Notes: generated by a model from the letters alone, not told the origin. Shown: positions 1 through 6,841, numbered from the stretch's first letter. The stretch is 6,983 nucleotides of DNA from an uncultured Mycoplasmatota bacterium (GCA_947296775.1 CAMYRF010000049.1:1-6983); one strand, 5' to 3'. Translations and numbers: made by a program.

Positions 1-2432
1 ACATCAACTAGACGTCTTGTTAAGTATCCAGCATCCGCTGTTTTTAAAGCCGTATCAACCGCACCTTTACGAGTTCCGTGAGTAGATGTAAAGAACTCAG
101 ATACTGTCACACCTTCACTAAATGAAGATAAGATTGGAATTTCTACATAATCACCTGTAGGTTTATTCATGATACCACGCATACCAGCAAGTTGTCCGTA
201 TTCTTTAATAGATCCACGAGCTTTAGAATCAATCATCATACTAATAGAAGAATCAGAATGTTCTTTAAGCCATTTTTCTAAATCATCATATACGTCATCT
301 TTAGCTTTAAACCAAGTATCAATAACACGGTCATATCTTTCTTTATCAGTAATAAGACCACGTTTAAATTGTTTATTAATCGCATCAACTTTTTCTTGAG
401 CTTTAGTAACAACTTTCTCTTTAATACTACTTTCTTCAACATCTGCGATTGAGAAACTAATACCAGATAAAGTTGAATGTTTAAATCCTAAATCTTTAAT
501 CGCATCAAGCATTACTGAAGTTTCAGTAGTTTGATAACGTTTATAAATTTCAGAAATTAATGCACTAAGTGCGCCTTTATTAAGAGCTTTGGCAGCAGGC
601 ATAGTTTTAATTTCTTCAGGAATGTTTTTACCTTTATCAATGAAATATTTAGCAGGTGTAATATTTTTAATATTCTCATCACTACCATCATTTATATATT
701 GGAAAGTATCAGGGAATACATCATTAAATATTAATTTACCAGGTGTAGTTACTAAATATTTATCCATATATTTATCTGGAAAAATCTTATGAGTAAATGA
801 TTTTACTGGTAAAGCAATACGAGTGTGTAATGTGATTTCACCTCTTTGATAAGCCATAATCGCATCATTACTGTTTTTAAATACTCTACCTTCACCATCT
901 AATCCAGCTTTTTCCATAGTTAAATAATAATTTCCAAGTACCATATCTTGTGAAGGAGTGGTAATTGGTTCACCATTTTTAGGTGATAAGATATTATTCG
1001 CACCTAACATTAAAATTCTAGCTTCAGCTTGCGCTGCTTCACTAATTGGAACGTGTACAGCCATTTGGTCTCCATCAAAGTCCGCATTAAACGCAGTACA
1101 TACAAGTGGATGAAGTCTAATAGCTTTACCTTCAATTAATTTAGGTTCAAATGCTTGAATACCAAGTCTATGTAAGGTTGGTGCACGGTTAAGCAATACT
1201 GGATGTTCTTTAATTTTTTCCTCAACAATATCCCATACTCTTTCATCTTGATTTTCAATCATTCTTTTAGCCGCTTTAATATTAGAAGCAATTTCTTTAG
1301 TTACTAAACCATTAATTACATGTGGTTTAAATAATTCTAAAGCCATTTCTTTTGGAATACCACACTCATACATTTTAAGTGATGGTCCAACAACGATAAC
1401 TGAACGAGCTGAATAGTCAACACGTTTACCTAGTAAGTTTTGACGGAAACGTCCTTGTTTACCTTTAAGCATACTAGAAAGTGATTTTAAAGGTCTATTA
1501 CCAGGTCCAGTAATGTTTTTACCACGACGACCATTATCAAATAACGCATCAACCGCTTCTTGAAGCATACGTTTTTCATTTTGAATAATGATTGAAGGTG
1601 CACCTAAATCGATTAATTTTTTAAGACGGTTATTACGGTTAATAACACGGCGATATAAATCGTTTAAGTCAGAAGTAGCAAATCTACCACCATCTAATTG
1701 AATCATAGGTCTAAGTTCAGGTGGGATAACTGGAAGGGCATCCAAAATCATCCATTCTGGTTTATTACCTGATTCTAAGAAAGCATTTAATACATCTAAA
1801 CGTTTAATTAAACGTACACGTTTTTGACTAGATGTATCTTTAATTTCATCAATTTCAGCAATAATTGCGTTAGCTTCAGCTTTTAAGTCAACTTGACTTA
1901 AAAGTTCTTTAATAGCTTCAGCACCCATACCTACTCTAAATGAATTTCCATATTTTTCTAAGTAAGAACGATATTCTCTATCACTTATAGTTTGTTTTTT
2001 CTCTAGTGGGGTGTCACCTGGATCTAAAACAACATAAGAAACAAAGTATAACACTTCTTCAAGTTCTCTTGGAGACATATCTAAAATTAATCCCATTCTA
2101 GATGGTACTCCTTTAAAGAACCAAATGTGAGACACTGGAGTAGCAAGCTCAATATGTCCCATACGTTCACGACGTACTTTAGCTTTAGTAACTTCTACTC
2201 CACATCTATCACAAATAATATTTTTATATCTTAATCTTTTGTACTTTCCACAAGCACATTCAAAATCTTTAGTTGGACCAAAAATTTTCTCACAAAATAG
2301 TCCATCACGTTCTGGTTTTAAAGTACGGTAGTTCATAGTTTCCGCTTTTTTAACTTCACCATAAGACCAAGAACGGATTTTTTCAGGTGAGGCAATGGCA
2401 ATTCTTAATCCTTCAAAACTATTTGCATCCAT
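1..2432 (-). CDS. rpoC: DNA-directed RNA polymerase subunit beta-prime (partial, C-terminus outside window)
   Basis: Beta-prime is the largest subunit of RNA polymerase; it forms the clamp and carries the catalytic magnesium. The frame is open from the ATG at 2432 to the left edge, about 810 residues; relatives are near 1200, so roughly a third is missing, including the trigger loop. Visible in order: N-terminal zinc finger with Cys59, Cys61, Cys74 and Cys77; clamp and sigma-binding region with PPELRPM (237-243) then LDGGRFATSDLNDLYRRVIN; the active-site motif NADFDGD at 449-455 with the three metal-binding Asp at 451, 453 and 455; the F-loop region at about 736-755 (QLAGMRG); and most of the bridge helix from about 777, ending in YLTRRLVD. 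The start is firm: the RBS lies in the end of rpoB and the ATG shares its A with the rpoB stop codon. Odd points: the F-loop reads SKARGS where relatives have SGARGN/S, and the bridge helix has Ala801 where Ser is usual. All Trp codons seen are TGG. Confidence 0.98.
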   Translation of the reverse strand, partial: MDANSFEGLRIAIASPEKIRSWSYGEVKKAETMNYRTLKPERDGLFCEKIFGPTKDFECACGKYKRLRYKNIICDRCGVEVTKAKVRRERMGHIELATPVSHIWFFKGVPSRMGLILDMSPRELEEVLYFVSYVVLDPGDTPLEKKQTISDREYRSYLEKYGNSFRVGMGAEAIKELLSQVDLKAEANAIIAEIDEIKDTSSQKRVRLIKRLDVLNAFLESGNKPEWMILDALPVIPPELRPMIQLDGGRFATSDLNDLYRRVINRNNRLKKLIDLGAPSIIIQNEKRMLQEAVDALFDNGRRGKNITGPGNRPLKSLSSMLKGKQGRFRQNLLGKRVDYSARSVIVVGPSLKMYECGIPKEMALELFKPHVINGLVTKEIASNIKAAKRMIENQDERVWDIVEEKIKEHPVLLNRAPTLHRLGIQAFEPKLIEGKAIRLHPLVCTAFNADFDGDQMAVHVPISEAAQAEARILMLGANNILSPKNGEPITTPSQDMVLGNYYLTMEKAGLDGEGRVFKNSNDAIMAYQRGEITLHTRIALPVKSFTHKIFPDKYMDKYLVTTPGKLIFNDVFPDTFQYINDGSDENIKNITPAKYFIDKGKNIPEEIKTMPAAKALNKGALSALISEIYKRYQTTETSVMLDAIKDLGFKHSTLSGISFSIADVEESSIKEKVVTKAQEKVDAINKQFKRGLITDKERYDRVIDTWFKAKDDVYDDLEKWLKEHSDSSISMMIDSKARGSIKEYGQLAGMRGIMNKPTGDYVEIPILSSFSEGVTVSEFFTSTHGTRKGAVDTALKTADAGYLTRRLVD

Positions 2433-5400
2433 TATTTATCCTCCCCTTCCAAAACTTCTTCTAAATTATCTTCAGCTTCTTCTTCATTAGATAATTCATA
2501 ATCTAATTCATCTAAATCTTTTTCAAATTCTTCATCTTCAGAAACTTCTTCATTTTCAAGTTCATTAGATAATTCAGTATCTAAATTTTCACTTTCATTT
2601 TTAGCTTTTAAAATTTCGCTTTCTAAATCAGATTCAATAACATAACTGTCTTTTTCAGCTTCTTCTAAATCTTTAAGTTCCACATATTCTCCATCTTGAT
2701 TTAAAACTGTTATATCAAGTCCAAGAGCTTGGAATTCTTTAATAACAACTCTAAAACTTTCTGGAACTCCTGACTTAGGTAATTCTTCACCTTTAACCAA
2801 AGATTCATAAACTTTAACACGACCAGTAACATCATCTGATTTAATAGTCATCATTTCTTGTAGGATATTAGCAGCACCATAAGCATATAATGCCCAAACT
2901 TCCATTTCTCCGAAACGTTGTCCACCAAATTGCGCTTTACCACCTAAAGGTTGTTGTGTAACTAATGAATATGGACCAGTTGAACGAGCATGTAATTTAT
3001 CATCAACCATGTGGTCAAGTTTAATCATGTACATAACACCAACAGCGATTTTATTATCAAATGGAAGACCAGTACGACCATCATATAAAGTCATTTTACC
3101 ATCAGTTGGTAAGTTAGCTTCTTCTAAAGCTTCAATAATTTCACTTCTCTTAGCCCCATCGAATACTGGAGTAGCTACATGAATATTAAGTTCTTTAGCC
3201 GCCATACCTAAGTGTAACTCTAGAATTTGTCCAATGTTCATACGAGATGGAACTCCAAGTGGGTTAAGTAAAACATCAACTGTTCTACCATCTTCCATAT
3301 ATGGCATATCTTCTTCAGGTAAAACTAAAGATATAACACCTTTGTTTCCGTGACGACCTGCCATTTTATCTCCAACAGAGATTTTTCTCTTTTGAGCTAT
3401 ATACACGCGAATCTTTTTACTAACGCCAGCTGGAAGTTCATCACCATTTTCTTTAGTAAGAATTTGTACATCATGAACAATTCCTCCACCACCATGTTGA
3501 ACACGTAAAGAAGTATCTCTAACTTCACGAGTTTTTTCACCAAAGATAGCATGTAATAATTTTTCTTCTGAAGTAAGTTCAGCCATACCTTTAGGTGTAA
3601 CTTTACCTACTAAGATATCATCATCTTTAACTTCAGTACCAATACGGATAATTCCGTTTTCATCTAAGTTTTTACGAGCTTCTTCTGATACATTTGGAAT
3701 ATCTCTTGTAAATTCTTCAGTACCAAGTTTAGTATCACGACATTCGATTTCATAATCTTTAATATGAATTGATGTATAAGCATCATCTTTAACTAATCTT
3801 TCGTTAAGTACAACAGCATCTTCATAGTTATATCCATCATAGTTTACAAACGCAACTGTAACGTTTTTACCTAATGCCATTTCACCTTGATCAGTACTTG
3901 GACCATCGGCAATTACCATACCTCTAGTAACTTTATCACCTTTAGCCACGATTGGTTTATGGTGGTAGCAAGTACCAGCATTACTCTTTTCAAAACCATC
4001 TAAGTAATAAGTGTCAGTACCTTTAGCATTTTTAACAATAATCTTTTTAGCATCAACATAATCTACTACTCCATCAGCTTTAGCAATAACTACAGCACCA
4101 GAGTCTTTAGCTGCTGTTGCTTCAATTCCAGTACCTACCAAAGGTGCTTCTGCCTTTAATAATGGAATCGCTTGACGTTGCATGTTCGCTCCCATTAAGG
4201 CACGTTTACCATCGTCGTGTTCTAGGAATGGAATACCACTTGTAGTAATAGAAATCACTTGTTGTGGTGAAACATCCATATAATCGATTTTTTCTTTTTC
4301 AACCATCATAGTATCAGTATGATATCTGACAGTTTCTCTATCATTTACAATCGCGCCTTTTTCATCAACTTTAATAGTTGCAGGTGCAATATAATAATCA
4401 AGTTCTTCATCAGCAGTCATATAATGAATTTCATCAGTTAATTTACTATCTACAACTTTTCTATATGGAGTCATAATAAATCCATATTCATCAACTTTCG
4501 CATAACTTGCAAGTGAAGTTATAAGTCCGATATTAGGTCCTTCTGGAGATTCAACTGGACATAATCTACCATAATGTGATGGATTAACGTCACGAACTTC
4601 CATTCCCGCTCTATCACGAGAAAGTCCTCCAGGCCCTAAAGAAGATAGTCTTCTTTTATTTGTAAGTTCTGCAATTGGGTTAATTTGATCCATAAATTGT
4701 GATAATTGTGATGAACCAAAGAACTCTTTAATTGCAGCTGTTAAAGGTCTAATATTAATTAAACTCTTTGGAGTAACTTCATTAATATCTTGAGTACTCA
4801 TACGGTCTCTTATCATTCGTTCGATACGACCAATACCTACTCTGAATTGATTTTGTAAAAGTTCTCCAACTTGACGAACACGTCTATTTGATAAATGATC
4901 GATTTCATCAAAATTTCCAATACCTTCAAGTAAATTTAAATAATAAGATACTGAAGCATAAATATCAGAAATTGTTAAACGTTTAATATCAGTACTTTGG
5001 TCATTACCAATAATACTAACAATTTTATCTGGATTATGTTTAGAATACACTTTAACTACTTGAACTTCGTTATAAGTATCTAAATCATTATTAATTAATA
5101 CTTCTTTTTTGCCATACCCATCAGCAAAAATAGGTTTTAATTCTTCAAGTAATTCTTTAGTAACAATGTCGCCTTCTTTAGCAATCATTTTATTACCTAC
5201 TTTGATGTTTTCAGCTAACTTGCATCCTAAAAGTCTGTCAGCAACATTTAATTTTTTATTAAATTTATATCTACCAACTTTTTCTAAATTATAACGGAAT
5301 GCATCAAAGAATCTAGTGATTAATTGGTTTTTCGCACTTTCTAAAGTTGAAGGTTCTCCTGGACGTAATTTAGAATGAATATCAATTAAAGCTTCATCAG

Positions 5401-6088
5401 TATTTTTATTTGTATCTTTTTCAATAGTTTTAATAATATATTCATCTTCACCAAATAAATCAGTAATATCAGCATCACTTGAAAGTCCAACAGCTCTTAA
5501 AAGCGTTGTGATAGGTACTTTTCTTGTACGGTCAATACGCACGTAAATAACATCACGAGCATCTGTTTCATATTCAAGCCAAGTTCCTCTTGACGGAATA
5601 ATTTGCCCACCAACAGTAACTTTACCATTTTTCTTATCTATCTCTTTACCAAAGTAAACAGAAGGTGATCTAACTAATTGTGATACGATAACCCTTTCAG
5701 CGCCATTTACAATAAATGATCCACTTTCGGTCATAATTGGCATATCACCTAAATAGATTTCTTGTTCTTTAACTTCTCCAGTTTCCACGTTAAAAAGACG
5801 TGCTTCCACTTTAAGTGGAGCTGCGTAAGTTGCATCTCTTTCTTTGCATTGTTTGATAGAATATCTTGGTTCATCAAAAGAATATTCACCAAACTCAAGC
5901 GACAAATTACCAGTAAAGCTCTCCACTGGGAAAATATCATCAAATACTTCTTTAATACCTTCTTGTAAGAACCAATTGTATGATTCTTTTTGAATATCTA
6001 ATAGCCCTTTTAATTCAATTGCGTTTTTAGTTTTTCCATAACTTCTTCTCTCACGTTTGTCGTTAATTTTTTGTATTGTATAAGCCAA
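2432..6088 (-). CDS. rpoB: DNA-directed RNA polymerase subunit beta
   Basis: Beta is the second-largest RNA polymerase subunit; with beta-prime it forms the active-site cleft and it holds the rifampicin pocket. The gene is complete, 1218 residues, slightly longer than B. subtilis RpoB (about 1190). Visible: N-terminal DIQKESYNWFLQEGI and FTGNLSLEF; protrusion and lobe with NGAERVIVSQLVRSPSVYF; the rifampicin region at 458-484; RAGMEVRD and PEGPNIGLI; RALMGANMQRQAIPLL; the flap up to about 880 with LLHAIFGEKTREVRDTSLRV and GGGGIVHDV; the active-site GDKMAGRHGNKG with Lys908 and Lys916 (E. coli 1065 and 1073 by alignment); and C-terminal STGPYSLVTQQPLGGKAQFG with RFGEMEVWAL. The start is TTG, as in B. 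subtilis rpoB, with GGGGTGA ending 4 bases upstream; an in-frame TAG a few codons further up and no ATG or GTG between leave no better start. Odd points: Asn477 replaces the usual His (E. coli 526), and residues 1144-1218 form a very acidic tail (34 Asp/Glu, 5 Lys, no Arg) with an internal repeat. The gene has its own promoter upstream and overlaps rpoC by one base. Confidence 0.99.
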   Translation of the reverse strand: MAYTIQKINDKRERRSYGKTKNAIELKGLLDIQKESYNWFLQEGIKEVFDDIFPVESFTGNLSLEFGEYSFDEPRYSIKQCKERDATYAAPLKVEARLFNVETGEVKEQEIYLGDMPIMTESGSFIVNGAERVIVSQLVRSPSVYFGKEIDKKNGKVTVGGQIIPSRGTWLEYETDARDVIYVRIDRTRKVPITTLLRAVGLSSDADITDLFGEDEYIIKTIEKDTNKNTDEALIDIHSKLRPGEPSTLESAKNQLITRFFDAFRYNLEKVGRYKFNKKLNVADRLLGCKLAENIKVGNKMIAKEGDIVTKELLEELKPIFADGYGKKEVLINNDLDTYNEVQVVKVYSKHNPDKIVSIIGNDQSTDIKRLTISDIYASVSYYLNLLEGIGNFDEIDHLSNRRVRQVGELLQNQFRVGIGRIERMIRDRMSTQDINEVTPKSLINIRPLTAAIKEFFGSSQLSQFMDQINPIAELTNKRRLSSLGPGGLSRDRAGMEVRDVNPSHYGRLCPVESPEGPNIGLITSLASYAKVDEYGFIMTPYRKVVDSKLTDEIHYMTADEELDYYIAPATIKVDEKGAIVNDRETVRYHTDTMMVEKEKIDYMDVSPQQVISITTSGIPFLEHDDGKRALMGANMQRQAIPLLKAEAPLVGTGIEATAAKDSGAVVIAKADGVVDYVDAKKIIVKNAKGTDTYYLDGFEKSNAGTCYHHKPIVAKGDKVTRGMVIADGPSTDQGEMALGKNVTVAFVNYDGYNYEDAVVLNERLVKDDAYTSIHIKDYEIECRDTKLGTEEFTRDIPNVSEEARKNLDENGIIRIGTEVKDDDILVGKVTPKGMAELTSEEKLLHAIFGEKTREVRDTSLRVQHGGGGIVHDVQILTKENGDELPAGVSKKIRVYIAQKRKISVGDKMAGRHGNKGVISLVLPEEDMPYMEDGRTVDVLLNPLGVPSRMNIGQILELHLGMAAKELNIHVATPVFDGAKRSEIIEALEEANLPTDGKMTLYDGRTGLPFDNKIAVGVMYMIKLDHMVDDKLHARSTGPYSLVTQQPLGGKAQFGGQRFGEMEVWALYAYGAANILQEMMTIKSDDVTGRVKVYESLVKGEELPKSGVPESFRVVIKEFQALGLDITVLNQDGEYVELKDLEEAEKDSYVIESDLESEILKAKNESENLDTELSNELENEEVSEDEEFEKDLDELDYELSNEEEAEDNLEEVLEGEDK
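2440..2446 (-). promoter_or_regulatory. Ribosome binding site of rpoC, inside the rpoB 3' end
   Basis: On the minus strand GGGGAGG precedes the rpoC ATG by 7 bases. It is formed by the codons for Gly-Glu-Asp near the C-terminus of RpoB, so ribosomes finishing rpoB pass directly over it. With the TAATG stop/start overlap this is a strong arrangement for translational coupling of beta and beta-prime. It also supports the chosen rpoC start. Confidence 0.85.
2483..2584 (-). repeat. Direct repeat encoding part of the acidic RpoB tail
   Basis: Two copies of a 24-base segment lie at 2483-2506 and 2561-2584. They are identical over 16 bases (2483-2498 and 2561-2576) and differ at two of the remaining eight. 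The copies are 78 bases apart, exactly 26 codons, so both are read in the same frame and both encode ELSNE (residues 1172-1176 and 1198-1202) after an acidic stretch. This suggests the tail grew by a short tandem duplication that has since diverged. The low complexity of Asp/Glu-rich coding DNA could also give such a match by chance. Confidence 0.6.
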
Positions 6089-6092
6089 TCTT

Positions 6093-6100
6093 TCACCCCT
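6093..6100 (-). promoter_or_regulatory. Ribosome binding site of rpoB (supports TTG start)
   Basis: AGGGGTGA on the minus strand, 4 bases before the TTG. The GGTGA part matches the 16S rRNA 3' end complement exactly. It decides the start of rpoB, because no ATG or GTG lies in frame between the TTG and the upstream in-frame TAG. Confidence 0.8.
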
Positions 6101-6123
6101 AAACTAGTTTTTTTCGGTTTTTT

Positions 6124-6146
6124 CATATACTGAAGCAAAGTATATG
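6124..6146 (-). promoter_or_regulatory. Hairpin in the rpoB 5' leader
   Basis: On the minus-strand transcript CATATACT (6146-6139) pairs perfectly with AGTATATG (6131-6124), giving an 8-bp stem with a 7-base loop, TTGCTTC. It would begin about 7-10 bases from the predicted transcript start and lies about 35 bases before the rpoB start codon. An A-rich stretch follows, not a U-run, so it is not a terminator of rpoB transcription. On the opposite strand the T-run lies before the stem, so it is not a terminator that way either. A role in mRNA stability or regulation is possible but not shown by the sequence. Confidence 0.55.
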
Positions 6147-6159
6147 TCGCCAATGTATA

Positions 6160-6188
6160 ATTATAAAGCAATAACATCAAATTGTCAA
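6160..6188 (-). promoter_or_regulatory. Sigma-A type promoter for rpoB-rpoC
   Basis: On the minus strand a perfect -35 box TTGACA (6188-6183), a 17-base spacer and a perfect -10 box TATAAT (6165-6160). Transcription would start near 6154, giving an rpoB leader of about 65 bases. The -35 box overlaps the last codon and TGA stop of the methyltransferase gene. Both hexamers match consensus at the ideal spacing directly upstream of rpoB, so chance is unlikely even in AT-rich DNA. It would give rpoB and rpoC transcription independent of rplL. Confidence 0.88.
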
Positions 6189-6769
6189 CGTTTTTTCGCC
6201 CTTATTATATAAAAACCTTTATTTTTTCTAATAACCTCTGCATCATACACTTCCAATAAGTCTTTAACTAGAGATTTTGCTCCTTGGTCTTTGTTTACAA
6301 CAAGCCACATCTCACCATTAGATTTTAAATGATCGTTTGCTTTAAATAAAATATCATATAATATTTTCTTTCCTACTCTAATTGGCGGATTAGTAATAAT
6401 AAAGTCATATTTTTTATCTACATTTTCATAAACATCACTTTTAAATATATGTACGCCAACTTTGTTTATGTCAGCATTTTCCAAAGCCAAAGCTAGGCTT
6501 CTTTCATTGACATCAATCATATCAACATTAGCAGACGTATTAGAAGCAACATATATTCCAATCGGACCATAGCCACAGCCAAAATCCAAGACGTCCCCCT
6601 TTATTTCTTCTAAATTCAAATTTTCTAGAAGTGTTCTAGTACCAAAATCTAAACCACTTTTAGAAAATACCCCATTATCTACATTGAAAGAGTAATCTCT
6701 ATCATTTATTTTTGCTTTAATTAATTTCTTTTCACTTTTAACATAATCATTCGTAAAATAATGCGACAT
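6185..6769 (-). CDS. ybxB: Class I SAM-dependent methyltransferase, RsmC/YbxB family (probable rRNA guanine-N2 methyltransferase)
   Basis: A 194-residue single-domain methyltransferase. Motif I, the SAM-binding loop, is VLDFGCGYGP (60-69); the acidic residue for the SAM ribose is probably Asp86 in MIDVNER; the catalytic motif IV is NPPIR (127-131), the NPP(Y/F/I) type of enzymes that methylate an exocyclic amino group of a base. DNGVFSKSGLDFGTR and the end GFYIIRAKKR closely match B. subtilis YbxB (about 200 residues). E. coli RsmC, which makes m2G1207 in 16S rRNA, has an extra N-terminal domain absent here; activity on rRNA is an inference from the family. Start: an upstream in-frame ATG at 6832 would add 21 residues, but it has no Shine-Dalgarno and those codons lie in the hairpin after rplL. 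The ATG at 6769 has AAAGGAG at ideal spacing and fits the YbxB N-terminus. The position between rplL and rpoB is the usual one in Bacillota. The stop is TGA and overlaps the rpoB promoter. Confidence 0.9.
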   Translation of the reverse strand: MSHYFTNDYVKSEKKLIKAKINDRDYSFNVDNGVFSKSGLDFGTRTLLENLNLEEIKGDVLDFGCGYGPIGIYVASNTSANVDMIDVNERSLALALENADINKVGVHIFKSDVYENVDKKYDFIITNPPIRVGKKILYDILFKANDHLKSNGEMWLVVNKDQGAKSLVKDLLEVYDAEVIRKNKGFYIIRAKKR

Positions 6770-6774
6770 TTTTT

Positions 6775-6781
6775 CTCCTTT
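6775..6781 (-). promoter_or_regulatory. Ribosome binding site of the methyltransferase (decides its start)
   Basis: AAAGGAG on the minus strand, 5 bases (all A) before the ATG at 6769. It favours this start over the in-frame ATG at 6832, which is preceded only by AT-rich sequence with no Shine-Dalgarno. Confidence 0.85.
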
Positions 6782-6794
6782 TAATAAACGGTTA

Positions 6795-6824
6795 AAGCCC
6801 GCACTTATTTCTAAATGCAGGCTT
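6795..6824 (-). terminator. Hairpin after rplL, possible attenuator or processing site
   Basis: In the minus-strand transcript AAGCCUGCAUUU pairs with AAGUGCGGGCUU: a 12-bp stem with two G-U wobbles and a 6-base loop, AGAAAU. On the other strand the wobbles become C-A mismatches, so the structure suits RNA made in the gene direction. It starts 17 bases after the rplL stop codon. Only a short U-run follows (three U, then AACCGUUUAUU), so it looks like a weak, leaky terminator or an RNA processing/stability element, not a full terminator. Such an element would fit the known need for far more L7/L12 than RNA polymerase. Confidence 0.55.
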
Positions 6825-6841
6825 AAATCCATTTAAATTAA

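Noticed and set aside
169..399. Plus-strand open frame of 76 codons opposite rpoC
   Set aside because: It is antisense to the conserved F-loop region of rpoC, has no convincing ribosome binding site, and its Ser/Leu/Ile-rich composition is what the reverse of an AT-rich gene gives.
589..792. Plus-strand open frame of 67 codons with a hydrophobic, membrane-like N-terminus
   Set aside because: It is antisense to rpoC. The hydrophobicity comes from reading the complement of Lys/Glu/Asp-rich codons, and there is no supporting promoter or Shine-Dalgarno.
5784..5819. Two neighbouring small inverted repeats inside rpoB: CACGT...ACGTG and TCCACTT-T-AAGTGGA
   Set aside because: They lie in the conserved protrusion coding region, are short, have no U-run and are explained by codons for KVEARLFNVETG. 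Chance is the simplest explanation.
5109..5968. Short open frames on both strands within the 5' part of rpoB (5109-5294 plus, 5749-5943 minus, 5762-5968 plus)
   Set aside because: All lie entirely inside conserved rpoB coding sequence in other frames and show no recognisable protein features.
6101..6146. Possible rho-independent terminator (hairpin next to T-runs) between rpoB and the methyltransferase
   Set aside because: On the minus strand the stem is followed by A-runs, not U-runs. On the plus strand the T-run comes before the stem. Neither direction gives a terminator.
6770..6832. 21-residue N-terminal extension of the methyltransferase from the ATG at 6832
   Set aside because: No Shine-Dalgarno precedes it, it lies over the hairpin after rplL, and homologues begin at the ATG at 6769, which has an excellent ribosome binding site.
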